NCBI GenBank assembly: GCA_001788835.1 | Contig: MFXK01000022.1 | Coordinates: 1 to 64,000, forward strand | Source of the DNA: Candidatus Peregrinibacteria bacterium RIFOXYB2_FULL_33_20 | Lineage (GTDB): Bacteria; Patescibacteriota; Gracilibacteria; UBA1369; GWF2-33-10 | DNA length: 64,000 nt | Direction of reading: 5' to 3' | Part shown: piece after piece, positions 42,039-50,747 of the stretch | Position numbering within the stretch: the stretch's first letter is position 1 | Layout: each line of letters starts with the position of its first letter | The notes under the pieces: model-generated | What the model was told of the DNA's origin: nothing | Seen by the model: only the letters and a program-made list of their open reading frames with translations | Database searches by the model: none | Made by a program: the position numbers and the translations under genes

Positions 42039-43838
42039 ATGGAAATTAGAAATATCGCAATTATCGCACACGTTGATCATGGCAAGACCACATTAGTTGA
42101 TGCTTTGCTGAAAGCTGGCGGTGCTTTTGAGGATTATCAGCATATAGAAGAAAGAGTCATGGATAGCAATGATTTGGAAAAAGAACGAGGCATTACCATT
42201 TATGCCAAGAATGCCGCGATTACCTACAAAGACACCAAAATCAATATTGTTGACACTCCGGGACATGCTGATTTCGGTTCTGAAGTGGAACGGGTTTTGC
42301 GTACAGTTGATGCTACTTTACTCTTGATTGATGCCGCTGAAGGCCCCATGCCTCAAACCAAATTCGTGTTAAAAAAATCACTGGAACTAGGACTCAAAGT
42401 CTTAGTGATAATTAACAAAATTGATAAACCTTTAGCTAGACCTGATGCCGTAATAGATGCTACTTTTGATCTATTCGCTTCCTTAGGGGCGAACGATAAG
42501 CAACTAGATTTCCCTTATATCTATGCTATTGCTAAACAAGGTATTGCCATTCGCAACCTTAATGATGAGAAAAAAGATATAACACCGTTATTAGATTTTA
42601 TTTTGGAAAATGTCAAAACTGCGGAACAAAACATTGACACTCCTTTTCGCATGCAGCCTGCTTCTCTGGCATATAATAATTACCTAGGACGTATCGCTAT
42701 CGGTCGAGTCTATGAAGGTCAATTAAAAAGCAACCAAAATGTGTTTATCCTTGGGCAAAATGGCGAAAAACGGCAAGCAAAAGCCTCCAAAGTCTTCACT
42801 TTTAAGGGACTTAAACAGGTGGAAGTGGAAGGAATTAGTGCTGGCGATATCGTAGCCATTGCCGGGATCCCTGATATTTATGTGGGTGAAACTATTTCTA
42901 CCGATGAAAATGCTGAAGCCTTACCTGCCATCAAAATTGATCCGCCGGCTTTAGCCATGGAATTTATGGTTAATGATTCACCTTTTGCTGGCTCAGAAGG
43001 CAAGTATGTCACTAGCCGGCATATCAAAGAAAGACTAGAAAGAGAATTGGAGTCAAATGTAGGACTTAAGATAGAATTTTCTCCCAATAACGATTCAGTG
43101 AAAGTCTATGGACGTGGCGAACTACATCTAGCAGTATTAATTGAAAATATGAGGCGCGAGGGATATGAACTTCAGGTATCGCAGCCAAAAGTCATCATGC
43201 AAGAAATAAATGGCGTCAAAAATGAACCAATCGAATTTGCCATCATCAATGTTCCAGATAACATGGCTGGCAAAATCATTGAACTTATGTCCAAAAGAAA
43301 AGGCCAGTTAAAAAACATGAAATCAGAAAATAGCCATACCTCGCTAGAATTTGAAGTCCCTACCAGGGGCTTGCTTGCTTTCCATTCAGTGTTTACTTTA
43401 CTGACGAGAGGTGAGGGTACTTTTTATCATGCCTTTGATCACTTTGAGCCTTACAAAGGCGAAATCGACAAAAGAACGGTGGGATCAATGATTTCAGGAG
43501 AAAACGGATCAACCATGGCTTATTCTTTATGGAAATTGCAGGAGAGAGGTCCTCTTTTTGTTCATCCAGCTACGGAAATTTACGAAGGTATGATTATTGG
43601 CGAACACAATCAAGGCACTGATATTGTGGTAAACGCCACGAAAAATAAAAAACTGACCAATATGCGAGCATCAGGCAGTGATGAGGCTTTGGCTTTGGTC
43701 ACGCCGATTGAAATGACACTGGAAAAAGCCTTGGAATACATCAAGGATGATGAATATGTGGAAATCACCCCAAAAAACATCCGTTTGCGTAAAAAATTTC
43801 TCACAGAAATTGATCGAAAAAGGCAGGGAAGGCAATAA
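42039..43838 (+). CDS. typA: translational GTPase TypA/BipA
   Basis: A 599-aa ribosome-associated GTPase related to EF-G. G1 [16 protein letters not shown]2 ERGITI, G3 [10 protein letters not shown]4 NKIDKP; then domain II, domains III and V, and the BipA-specific C-terminal region with [13 protein letters not shown]. Length matches the family. It is monocistronic and lies between the tRNAs and a surface-protein gene. Confidence 0.97.
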   Translation: MEIRNIAIIAHVDHGKTTLVDALLKAGGAFEDYQHIEERVMDSNDLEKERGITIYAKNAAITYKDTKINIVDTPGHADFGSEVERVLRTVDATLLLIDAAEGPMPQTKFVLKKSLELGLKVLVIINKIDKPLARPDAVIDATFDLFASLGANDKQLDFPYIYAIAKQGIAIRNLNDEKKDITPLLDFILENVKTAEQNIDTPFRMQPASLAYNNYLGRIAIGRVYEGQLKSNQNVFILGQNGEKRQAKASKVFTFKGLKQVEVEGISAGDIVAIAGIPDIYVGETISTDENAEALPAIKIDPPALAMEFMVNDSPFAGSEGKYVTSRHIKERLERELESNVGLKIEFSPNNDSVKVYGRGELHLAVLIENMRREGYELQVSQPKVIMQEINGVKNEPIEFAIINVPDNMAGKIIELMSKRKGQLKNMKSENSHTSLEFEVPTRGLLAFHSVFTLLTRGEGTFYHAFDHFEPYKGEIDKRTVGSMISGENGSTMAYSLWKLQERGPLFVHPATEIYEGMIIGEHNQGTDIVVNATKNKKLTNMRASGSDEALALVTPIEMTLEKALEYIKDDEYVEITPKNIRLRKKFLTEIDRKRQGRQ

Positions 43839-43864
43839 AACATCTTTTTTCCTAGCCGCTAAAA

Positions 43865-43881
43865 TGTTATAATATTAAGAT
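43865..43881 (+). promoter_or_regulatory. extended -10 promoter of the CARDB-like gene
   Basis: TGTTATAAT followed by ATTAAGAT, 23 nt before the ATG at 43905. It matches the signature upstream of the giant-protein genes. Confidence 0.6.
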
Positions 43882-43904
43882 TTATATCTTAATTCTATTT
43901 TTTT

Positions 43905-44858
43905 ATGGCCCATAAAAAAGCTTTATATGTCTCTGTCACACTGACAATTGCCATTGCGGTAATCGCTTCCTTAGTTATCAATTCCAATGTTGATGATTTT
44001 CAAGGTAGCTTAAAAAACACAGTTGCCCCAATGATTCAAAATGCCAGATTTAATTATCAGGGTAATAATTCTGGTTCTGCTACAGACGATAGTAAAAAAA
44101 TCAACTTCGCTTCAGATTCAACTTTGAATAAATATGATAGTACTGCGCAGCGAATTACAGCCAATTTCTCTTATACGTTTAATGATGCCTTTGTTACTGC
44201 TAATCCTAGCGCTCAAATCAAGATCAACGCTAAAATCAATGATGCTTCATCCGGTTCATTAACTACAGAACTTGCGCAAACCACTGTGACCTTAGATACT
44301 TCTACTAATAGTGGAACATATTCTAATGGTCTATATACCGTTACTAAATATCTCAGTATTAGCCTACCATCAAACATATCATTAGCAGTAAACACAGCCT
44401 ATCAAGCAGTCATCACTCTTGATCCTGATAATAATTATGTGGAAACATCTGAAACTGATAACAGTTCAACTGTTTCATTTACTTACAATATCGCGCCATC
44501 ACAATATCCTGATATCATAGCAAAAAACATTAATGTAAACAAAGTGCCGCTCGCTGATGGCACTACCCCAGAACATATTACTTATGATATTTGTGTCGAT
44601 AATTACAATGATGTGGCCTCTCAAGTATATAACGGCAAACAAATTACCGTTGAATTGAAAGTTAATAGTCAATTAGCTAATAATCAATACACGCTTGGTA
44701 CTGATCTAGCCCAAAATAAATGCAAACATTTTGACGGCATTGTTAATTCGATGAATCCAGGAGATACTATCCAAGTTGATTTAAAAGTTGACTCTACCAA
44801 TCAAGTAACTGAGTCTAACGAAAATAATAATCAGACCAGTCAATCTTTTGTTTATTAA
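43905..44858 (+). CDS. membrane-anchored protein with CARDB-like domains
   Basis: A 317-aa protein with an N-terminal hydrophobic anchor (LYVSVTLTIAIAVIASLVI) and a mostly extracellular beta-rich body rich in Asn, Thr and Ser. Two CARDB-type immunoglobulin-like domains (about 60-195 and 205-317) each end with the characteristic DxxNxVxESxExNN pattern (DPDNNYVETSETDN and DSTNQVTESNENNN). Such domains act in surface adhesion. Its promoter is of the TGnTATAAT-ATTAAGAT class. A strong terminator follows. Confidence 0.82.
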   Translation: MAHKKALYVSVTLTIAIAVIASLVINSNVDDFQGSLKNTVAPMIQNARFNYQGNNSGSATDDSKKINFASDSTLNKYDSTAQRITANFSYTFNDAFVTANPSAQIKINAKINDASSGSLTTELAQTTVTLDTSTNSGTYSNGLYTVTKYLSISLPSNISLAVNTAYQAVITLDPDNNYVETSETDNSSTVSFTYNIAPSQYPDIIAKNINVNKVPLADGTTPEHITYDICVDNYNDVASQVYNGKQITVELKVNSQLANNQYTLGTDLAQNKCKHFDGIVNSMNPGDTIQVDLKVDSTNQVTESNENNNQTSQSFVY

Positions 44859-44880
44859 CAAAAATTAATAATTCTAAGCA

Positions 44881-44912
44881 AAAATAGCTGGGTAACCCCA
44901 GCTATTTTTTTA
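44881..44912. terminator. strong bidirectional terminator
   Basis: AAAAATAGCTGGG and CCCAGCTATTTTT form a perfect 13-bp stem with a TAAC loop; T runs lie on both strands. It sits between two converging genes (ending at 44858 and 44916). Confidence 0.9.
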
Positions 44913-44915
44913 TGT

Positions 44916-46874
44916 TTAAGATTTCAACCAAACAAATTTCCTCTTTCCCAACTGCAATAATTTTTTCTCTCCTTCTGATAAAGAAAGTTCTGTTTCAATG
45001 CTTTCTACTTTCTCTCCCTCAATCCTTACTCCCCCCCCCTCAATTGCCCTTCTCGCTTCACCTTTTGAAGCGCAAAACCCTAGTGCTACCAGAACATCAA
45101 TAATTTTCAGTTTTTCATCCCCGATCCCCGACTTCTCGAGGACTGTTGAGGACAAATTTTCCATTTTCCATTCTGGAATATTATCAGGCAGTCCGCCTTT
45201 CTTAAAAATTTCATCAAATTCTTTCGCTGCCTTCATCGCTTCTTGCTCTCCATGATACAATTTAGTAATGGCAAAAGCTAATTTAGCTTTCACATTTCTT
45301 GGGTTAGCACCATTATGCAATTCTTTCTCAATTTTTTTAATTTCCGCAGTAGAAACTTCAGTCGCCAGTTCAAAATAATTAATAATCAGATCGTCAGGAA
45401 TAGACATGGTTTTGCCATACATCTCTTTCGGCGTATCCAAAATCGCGATGTAATTGCCCAAAGACTTGCTCATTTTTTCTTTCCCATCAAGCCCCACCAA
45501 AATCGGCACGGTCAAAACATTTTGAGGCTTAAGTCCTAATGATTTCTGGATCGGTCTGGCACACATCATATTAAACAATTGGTCAGTGCCGCCAACTTCC
45601 ACATCAGCCTTCAAAGGCACACTATCATAGCCTTGCATCAGGGGATACATAAATTCCACCAAATTTATTTCCTTATCATTCCTGATTCTTTCCTGAAACA
45701 TATCTCGCTCCAACATCTGAGCCACTGTGAAATTGCCAGCTAATTTCAATACTTCCGCAAAAGTCATATTCTCCAGCCAATCAGCATTATAAACAATCTC
45801 AATTTTATTTATATCCAAAATTTTTGCTGCCTGATCCAAATATGTTTGGGCGTTTTTCATTACTTCTTCTTTCGTCAAAATTTTTCTAGTTTGAGATTTA
45901 CCGGTCGGATCACCAATCTGCGCAGTAAAATTACCAATTAGCAAAACTATCTGATGTCCTGCCTCTTGAAACTGTTTCAATTTACGTAAAACCACCGCAT
46001 GTCCTAAAGTCAGATCAAAACCAGTCGGATCAATACCAAGTTTAATTCTCAATTTTCTGCCACTCCACAAATCAGCAAGTAAGTCTTCTCTAACATTAAT
46101 TTCTGCTACGCCCCTGCTGAGAATATCATTAACCAAAGTTGCTTTTGTCTCAAAAACTTTTCTATTAAGACTTGGTAATTTTTCGCTTAAATGATTTTTA
46201 TCTAAAACATAACGATAAATTTTACCGCCCACAGTAATTTCAATAAGTTTAGCCAATTCATCCATAATCAGTTTAAGCTCATGATCAGTTTTGCCCAAAA
46301 ATTCAATCCTAATTAGCGCATTTTGAGTGCATTTCTGAATTTTTTGTTTATCACTCTGTTTCCAGACCCAATTCCGGCACATCACTTCATGTCCATCAGT
46401 AAAAACAATTTCGCCCTCATTACAATTTTCATAATTTTCTTTACCAAGTTGCAAAAATTTATCAACGTTATTAGCAAATCTAATTTCGAAATCATCACCA
46501 GCCATGTTTAAATCATAAGCGCCAATCGGCACCAAATATTCCAACGAAACCGTGTTATATAAATCCACCAAAGAACTCTGGCTTCTGATCCATTGATTGT
46601 CTTTCACGATTCTATTAACCAGGGATTGAATTGAAGAGGGATATTGCTTTGAATCTATCTTGGCATTTTCCATGTTTTTTTCCCAAAAAACTAGTTCTGG
46701 AATGTTTGGCAAATCTTTTAAGGCATATTTTTTCTGAATATCTTCCTGCACCATCTGGAATTTTTCTTTAAGTTCAGGATTACTAGCGGTATTATCAAGT
46801 CCAGTAATCACCATCACCCCGACTTTCATCTCAGGAAATTTGGTTATTAGTTCCTGATTAATAGAAATTTGCAT
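44916..46874 (-). CDS. tyrS: tyrosyl-tRNA synthetase with N-terminal B3/4 (editing-type) domain
   Basis: 652 aa, against about 420 for normal TyrRS. The C-terminal about 420 residues are a complete class I TyrRS: HIGH-type motif DLTLGH (His292), KMSKS at 467-471, GDPTGKS, VEVGGTDQLFN, and a C-terminal S4 RNA-binding domain (about 590-652). The N-terminal about 230 residues are a B3/4 domain as in PheRS beta and stand-alone proteins: VGVMVITGLDN, YLVPIGAYDLN, GEIVFTDGHEVMCRNWVWKQ. In PheRS this domain hydrolyses Tyr-tRNA(Phe). Fused here, it may check amino acid pairing or substitute for other editing. It is the last gene of pyrH-frr-rseP-tyrS, 18 nt after rseP. Confidence 0.93.
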   Translation of the reverse strand: MQISINQELITKFPEMKVGVMVITGLDNTASNPELKEKFQMVQEDIQKKYALKDLPNIPELVFWEKNMENAKIDSKQYPSSIQSLVNRIVKDNQWIRSQSSLVDLYNTVSLEYLVPIGAYDLNMAGDDFEIRFANNVDKFLQLGKENYENCNEGEIVFTDGHEVMCRNWVWKQSDKQKIQKCTQNALIRIEFLGKTDHELKLIMDELAKLIEITVGGKIYRYVLDKNHLSEKLPSLNRKVFETKATLVNDILSRGVAEINVREDLLADLWSGRKLRIKLGIDPTGFDLTLGHAVVLRKLKQFQEAGHQIVLLIGNFTAQIGDPTGKSQTRKILTKEEVMKNAQTYLDQAAKILDINKIEIVYNADWLENMTFAEVLKLAGNFTVAQMLERDMFQERIRNDKEINLVEFMYPLMQGYDSVPLKADVEVGGTDQLFNMMCARPIQKSLGLKPQNVLTVPILVGLDGKEKMSKSLGNYIAILDTPKEMYGKTMSIPDDLIINYFELATEVSTAEIKKIEKELHNGANPRNVKAKLAFAITKLYHGEQEAMKAAKEFDEIFKKGGLPDNIPEWKMENLSSTVLEKSGIGDEKLKIIDVLVALGFCASKGEARRAIEGGGVRIEGEKVESIETELSLSEGEKKLLQLGKRKFVWLKS

Positions 46875-46892
46875 GAAAAAAAATTAACAAAA

Positions 46893-48311
46893 CTATGAAG
46901 CCTTAACAAATATCAGCCTCATAACATCTTTATAAGTGATTAAAAGGATTAATAGCAATAAAAGAATATAACCAATCTGATGGGCAAAAGCTTCAATTTT
47001 GGCATTCGATTTTTTACCCATCACCACTTCAATCAAAATGAATAATAATCTTCCGCCATCCAAAGCTGGTATTGGCAAAATATTCAAGACGGCCAAACTC
47101 AAAGATAAAACCGCGGTCAACCTGATCAGCGAATTAAACCCTTCCTTAATTGTTAGATGAACCATTTGCGCGATTCCCACCGGACCAGACACGCCTTCAG
47201 GCACATTACCAGTAGAGAAAATAGTATAAAAAACCGAAGAGATCCCAATAAAAGTCGCTTTGGAAAGTCTTTTAATTTCCACAAACGCTTCCTTCAAAGA
47301 TAAATACCATGGCAATTTAACCTCTTGAATATTTAAAATACTATAAGGTATTAAACCCTCCACTAAATCGAAATTGAAAATTCCCATCCTGAAAACTGGT
47401 TCTAACACTAAACCCAGTTTGCCATTTCCCGGGATATCAACCTCCACGATTTTTCTCGCGCCATCCAGGTCCTCAATCGTGTACTTAGCTTGTTTGCCAG
47501 CATTAGCATTATTATAATTAATCAAATCATAAGGACTAGCCATATTATGTCCATCAATCATTAAAATTTTCTGACCAGCTTCAAAACCAAAACTTTCGGC
47601 CGCGCTATCTGCCAGAACTTCACTAATCCCCACATATCCAAGCAATGGAAAATTAAGGATGACTTCTTGTTCCTCTCCATCAACCATTCTTTTTACCAAC
47701 ATGGTTTGAGGCAAGCCCTTAGCTAATGTATTGTAAAAATCCGAAATTTCCCAAATATTTTGTCCATCAACTTTCCAAATGACATCACCATTAACCAGTC
47801 CATAAATATTATCATCATTTAAGTTTTTTACCTGGAAATGAGGCAGATAAATCAGGGATTTATCCTGAATTTCGCCTTGTTGAATTTCAATTTGGTTGTC
47901 GGCAATCGCTTGTAAAACATCTTTTTCATCGACAAACAAGGGCTTAATACCAATAAAAAAGCCAAAAGCCAATAGGAAGAAAGCTAACAAAAAGTTCATG
48001 ATCACACCGCCACAAACAATCAGAATTCTAGCTCGAGCAGATTTTGCCACAAAACTTCTTTTATTTTGACTGATCTTCTTGTCAGTCGAATCTTCACCAT
48101 ATAATTTCACAAATCCGCCAAACGGAATGGCGTTAATAGAATAAATCGTTTCCCCGTATTTCTTTCCAAAAATCCTAGGCGGCAAGCCAAAACCGAATTC
48201 CTCCACTTTTACTTTGGCACGCTTGGCCATGAAAAAGTGACCCCCTTCATGAATCAAAACCAACAAAGAAAAAATTAAAAAGAAAGCGATAATTGATAAA
48301 ACAACAGACAT
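46893..48311 (-). CDS. rseP: RseP-type site-2 zinc protease (M50)
   Basis: A 472-aa intramembrane metalloprotease. First membrane helix with H21-E-G-G-H25, then the conserved EEFGFGLPP...YSINAIPFGGFVKL region. A PDZ-containing periplasmic part follows (about 140-330). The C-terminal membrane region has NILPIPALDGGR, supplying the third zinc ligand. It cleaves membrane-embedded anti-sigma factors or leftover signal peptides; the target here is unknown. It lies 30 nt downstream of frr in a pyrH-frr-rseP arrangement seen in many bacteria, without uppS, cdsA or dxr between them. Confidence 0.94.
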   Translation of the reverse strand: MSVVLSIIAFFLIFSLLVLIHEGGHFFMAKRAKVKVEEFGFGLPPRIFGKKYGETIYSINAIPFGGFVKLYGEDSTDKKISQNKRSFVAKSARARILIVCGGVIMNFLLAFFLLAFGFFIGIKPLFVDEKDVLQAIADNQIEIQQGEIQDKSLIYLPHFQVKNLNDDNIYGLVNGDVIWKVDGQNIWEISDFYNTLAKGLPQTMLVKRMVDGEEQEVILNFPLLGYVGISEVLADSAAESFGFEAGQKILMIDGHNMASPYDLINYNNANAGKQAKYTIEDLDGARKIVEVDIPGNGKLGLVLEPVFRMGIFNFDLVEGLIPYSILNIQEVKLPWYLSLKEAFVEIKRLSKATFIGISSVFYTIFSTGNVPEGVSGPVGIAQMVHLTIKEGFNSLIRLTAVLSLSLAVLNILPIPALDGGRLLFILIEVVMGKKSNAKIEAFAHQIGYILLLLLILLITYKDVMRLIFVKAS

Positions 48312-48341
48312 TTGAAAATTTTAAATTAACTAAAAGCTTTT

Positions 48342-48902
48342 TTAAACCGTCATCACTTCTTGTTCTTTCTTTTTCTTCAGATCTTCAACTTTCTGATTAA
48401 ATTCATCCACTCTAATTTGTAACCTGTCTTCTGCCCCTTTTAACTCATCTTCAGCAATTTCGGAATTATTTTTCATTTCTTTTAACTTGCTAATACAATC
48501 TTGCCTTGCCTGTCTAATACCTATTTTTGCATCTTCAGTCATTTTATGCACTACTTTCACCAAATCTTTTCGCCTCTCTTCTGTTAAAGGCGGAATGTTC
48601 AATAATAAACAAGCTCCCATATTAGTTGGTGTCAGTCCAATATTTGCTTCCAAAATCGCTTTTTGGATGCCATTTATTAATGATTTATCCCAAGGATCAA
48701 TTTTAATACTTTTAGGGTCTGGAATGCTAATACTGGCTAAATTTTTCAAAGGCTGAGTGGCTCCATAAGCTTCCGCTTTGATAGTTTCCACTAAATTCGG
48801 ACTTGCTCTTCCCACCTGCAATCTGGCAAATTCATTACTCAAAAACTGCAAACTTTTATCAAATGAAACAATAGCTTGATCAATAATTTGTTGTGAAGAC
48901 AT
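48342..48902 (-). CDS. frr: ribosome recycling factor
   Basis: A 186-aa factor that, with EF-G, splits post-termination ribosomes. It shows the RVGRASPNL-like motif (LQVGRASPNLVETIKAEAYG), then PLKNLASISIPDPKSIKIDPWDKS and PPLTEERRKDLVKVVHK. Length is normal. It lies between pyrH (25 nt) and rseP (30 nt), the usual place. No Shine-Dalgarno sequence is seen. Confidence 0.97.
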   Translation of the reverse strand: MSSQQIIDQAIVSFDKSLQFLSNEFARLQVGRASPNLVETIKAEAYGATQPLKNLASISIPDPKSIKIDPWDKSLINGIQKAILEANIGLTPTNMGACLLLNIPPLTEERRKDLVKVVHKMTEDAKIGIRQARQDCISKLKEMKNNSEIAEDELKGAEDRLQIRVDEFNQKVEDLKKKKEQEVMTV

Positions 48903-48927
48903 AAAATTAGTTTATAAAGTAAAAAAA

Positions 48928-49638
48928 TTATAAAGTAATCATCGTTCCTATCTTCTGTCCAGTCGCAGCTTTCATTATGTTCCCCTCTTTATTTAAATCA
49001 AACAACAAAATCGGCAGGTTGCCATCACGGCATAAGGCTACCGAAGTTGCATCCATAAATTTTAAATCCTTGGACAGAACATCAGTGTAAGTCATCTTTT
49101 CAAATCTTTGCGCATCAGCAAATTCCATCGGATCCTTATCATAAACGCCATCAACCTTGGTAGCTTTGAGCAACACATTACAATTTAATTCCAAGGCTCT
49201 CAAAGCCGCAGCCGAATCAGTAGTAAAATATGGGTTGCCTATGCCTCCAACCAAAATCACTACTTTGCCTCTGTCCAAATGTATTCTAGCCTGCCTGACC
49301 ACATAATCCTGCACTAACTGCGGCATAGAAATAGCTGAGCAAACACGAGTATCAATTCCATTAACTTCCAAAGCGTGCTGCATCGCCACTCCATTCATGA
49401 TTGTCGCTAACATACCCAAATTATCAGAAGTCACTCTATCCAAGCCAGTACCGGTATTATCCCGATATCGCCAAATATTACCAGCGCCAAGAACGATAGC
49501 GACCTGCACGCCAGTTTTGACCACCTCAGCAATTTGTTTAGACAAATTATTCAAAACCTCAAAATCAATCCCCATTTGTTTATCACCCAATAATACTTCT
49601 CCCGATAACTTCAACATGATACGTTTAAATTGAGGCAT
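48928..49638 (-). CDS. pyrH: uridylate kinase (UMP kinase)
   Basis: A 236-aa amino acid kinase-fold enzyme making UDP from UMP. It begins KRIMLKLSGEVLLGD, has VLGAGNIWRY, GTGLDRVTSDNLGMLATIMNG, then VGGIGNPYFTTDSAAALRALEL and LKATKVDGVYDKDP. First gene of the pyrH-frr-rseP-tyrS group. The 131-nt space to the divergent nadE holds promoters for both directions. Confidence 0.97.
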   Translation of the reverse strand: MPQFKRIMLKLSGEVLLGDKQMGIDFEVLNNLSKQIAEVVKTGVQVAIVLGAGNIWRYRDNTGTGLDRVTSDNLGMLATIMNGVAMQHALEVNGIDTRVCSAISMPQLVQDYVVRQARIHLDRGKVVILVGGIGNPYFTTDSAAALRALELNCNVLLKATKVDGVYDKDPMEFADAQRFEKMTYTDVLSKDLKFMDATSVALCRDGNLPILLFDLNKEGNIMKAATGQKIGTMITL

Positions 49639-49706
49639 ATCAAAAATTTAATCTATCCCTATCTTAAAATAAGCTCTTTTTTATAGCAAGTAAAAGCTAT
49701 TGATTC

Positions 49707-49734
49707 TTGATTAAAAACGACATTAGTTTAATAT
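49707..49734 (+). promoter_or_regulatory. putative promoter of nadE
   Basis: TTGATT (49707-49712), a 16-nt spacer and TAATAT (49729-49734), 35 nt before the ATG at 49770. Confidence 0.45.
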
Positions 49735-49769
49735 CATCTACGAAAAAAAATTAGCTATTTAATAAGTAC

Positions 49770-50747
49770 ATGAAAATTCGCAATACCTATAAATTCGATT
49801 TTCTTGAGCAAGATCTAATAAAAACATTAAAAATATTTAGAAAAAAAAGAAATTTCAAACCTGAAACATATTTAAAAAGAAAAATCGAACTACTCAACTC
49901 TTATATGAGTAAATCAAAACTTAAAGCTTGCGTTGTAGGAGTAAGTGGAGGGATTGATTCTGCAGTAACTTTGGGTCTTATTTGCCAGGCCTCAAAAATA
50001 AAACACTCCCCTATCAAAGAAATAACAGCTGCGCTTATGCCAATCATGAATTCTGATGGCGCCACAAATCAGAAAGAAGCCCTAATGAAAGGACAACAAA
50101 TTGCAAAAAACTTTGGAATCAAAGCCAAAATAATAGATTTATCCTCAGTGCATAAATTATCAAAAGCCACTATAGATCAATCAATGAATATTAAAGGAAA
50201 TGCGTGGGCGGCCGGACAGTTAGCGTCATACATTAGAACACCAATTTTATATTATCTAACAAGTTTATTAACTCAAAATAATTTGCCAGCCATTGTCTGT
50301 GGGACAACAAATAAAGATGAAGGATCTTATCTTGGCTATTATGGAAAAGCTTCTGATGGCATGGTTGATGTCCAACTCATATCAGACATTCATAAAAGTG
50401 AAGTTTATGAACTTGGCAACCTTCTAAATATACCAAAAAATATTACTGAAGCTGCTCCTTCGGGAGATATGTTTGACGGAAAAAATGATGAAGAAGTGTT
50501 TGGCGCACCCTACGATTTTGTAGAACTTTATTTGGAATATTTATCAATAAAAAATAAAAAAATAAAAACCACCATACAAAAAACCTGGTCAGCAAAAGCA
50601 AAAAATCAATTTAAACAGCTATCAGACAATCTTGAAGCTTTACATAATTATAATAAACATAAATATTTAGTGGCTTCACCGGCTATGCACTTAGATATTT
50701 ATAAATATTCTATTCCAGAAGGGTGGTCGAGTAAAATTTATGCCTAA
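49770..50747 (+). CDS. nadE: NAD synthetase, ammonia-type
   Basis: A 325-aa single-domain NAD+ synthetase converting nicotinic acid adenine dinucleotide to NAD+. The N-type ATP pyrophosphatase P-loop SGGIDSA starts at residue 59. Further motifs are NIKGNAWAAGQLASYIRTPILYY-like (split for brevity), CGTTNKDEGSYLGYYGK and DIHKSEVYEL. There is no glutaminase domain, so it would use ammonia. The last 8 nt overlap the start of the next gene, so the two are translationally linked and probably work together in NAD metabolism. Confidence 0.93.
   Translation: MKIRNTYKFDFLEQDLIKTLKIFRKKRNFKPETYLKRKIELLNSYMSKSKLKACVVGVSGGIDSAVTLGLICQASKIKHSPIKEITAALMPIMNSDGATNQKEALMKGQQIAKNFGIKAKIIDLSSVHKLSKATIDQSMNIKGNAWAAGQLASYIRTPILYYLTSLLTQNNLPAIVCGTTNKDEGSYLGYYGKASDGMVDVQLISDIHKSEVYELGNLLNIPKNITEAAPSGDMFDGKNDEEVFGAPYDFVELYLEYLSIKNKKIKTTIQKTWSAKAKNQFKQLSDNLEALHNYNKHKYLVASPAMHLDIYKYSIPEGWSSKIYA

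Noticed and set aside
45029-45037. Nine-C run in tyrS as a possible frameshift or phase-variable tract.
   Set aside because: The frame is intact and codes EGGGVRIEG of the S4 domain; a single tract in a housekeeping gene is not evidence of phase variation.
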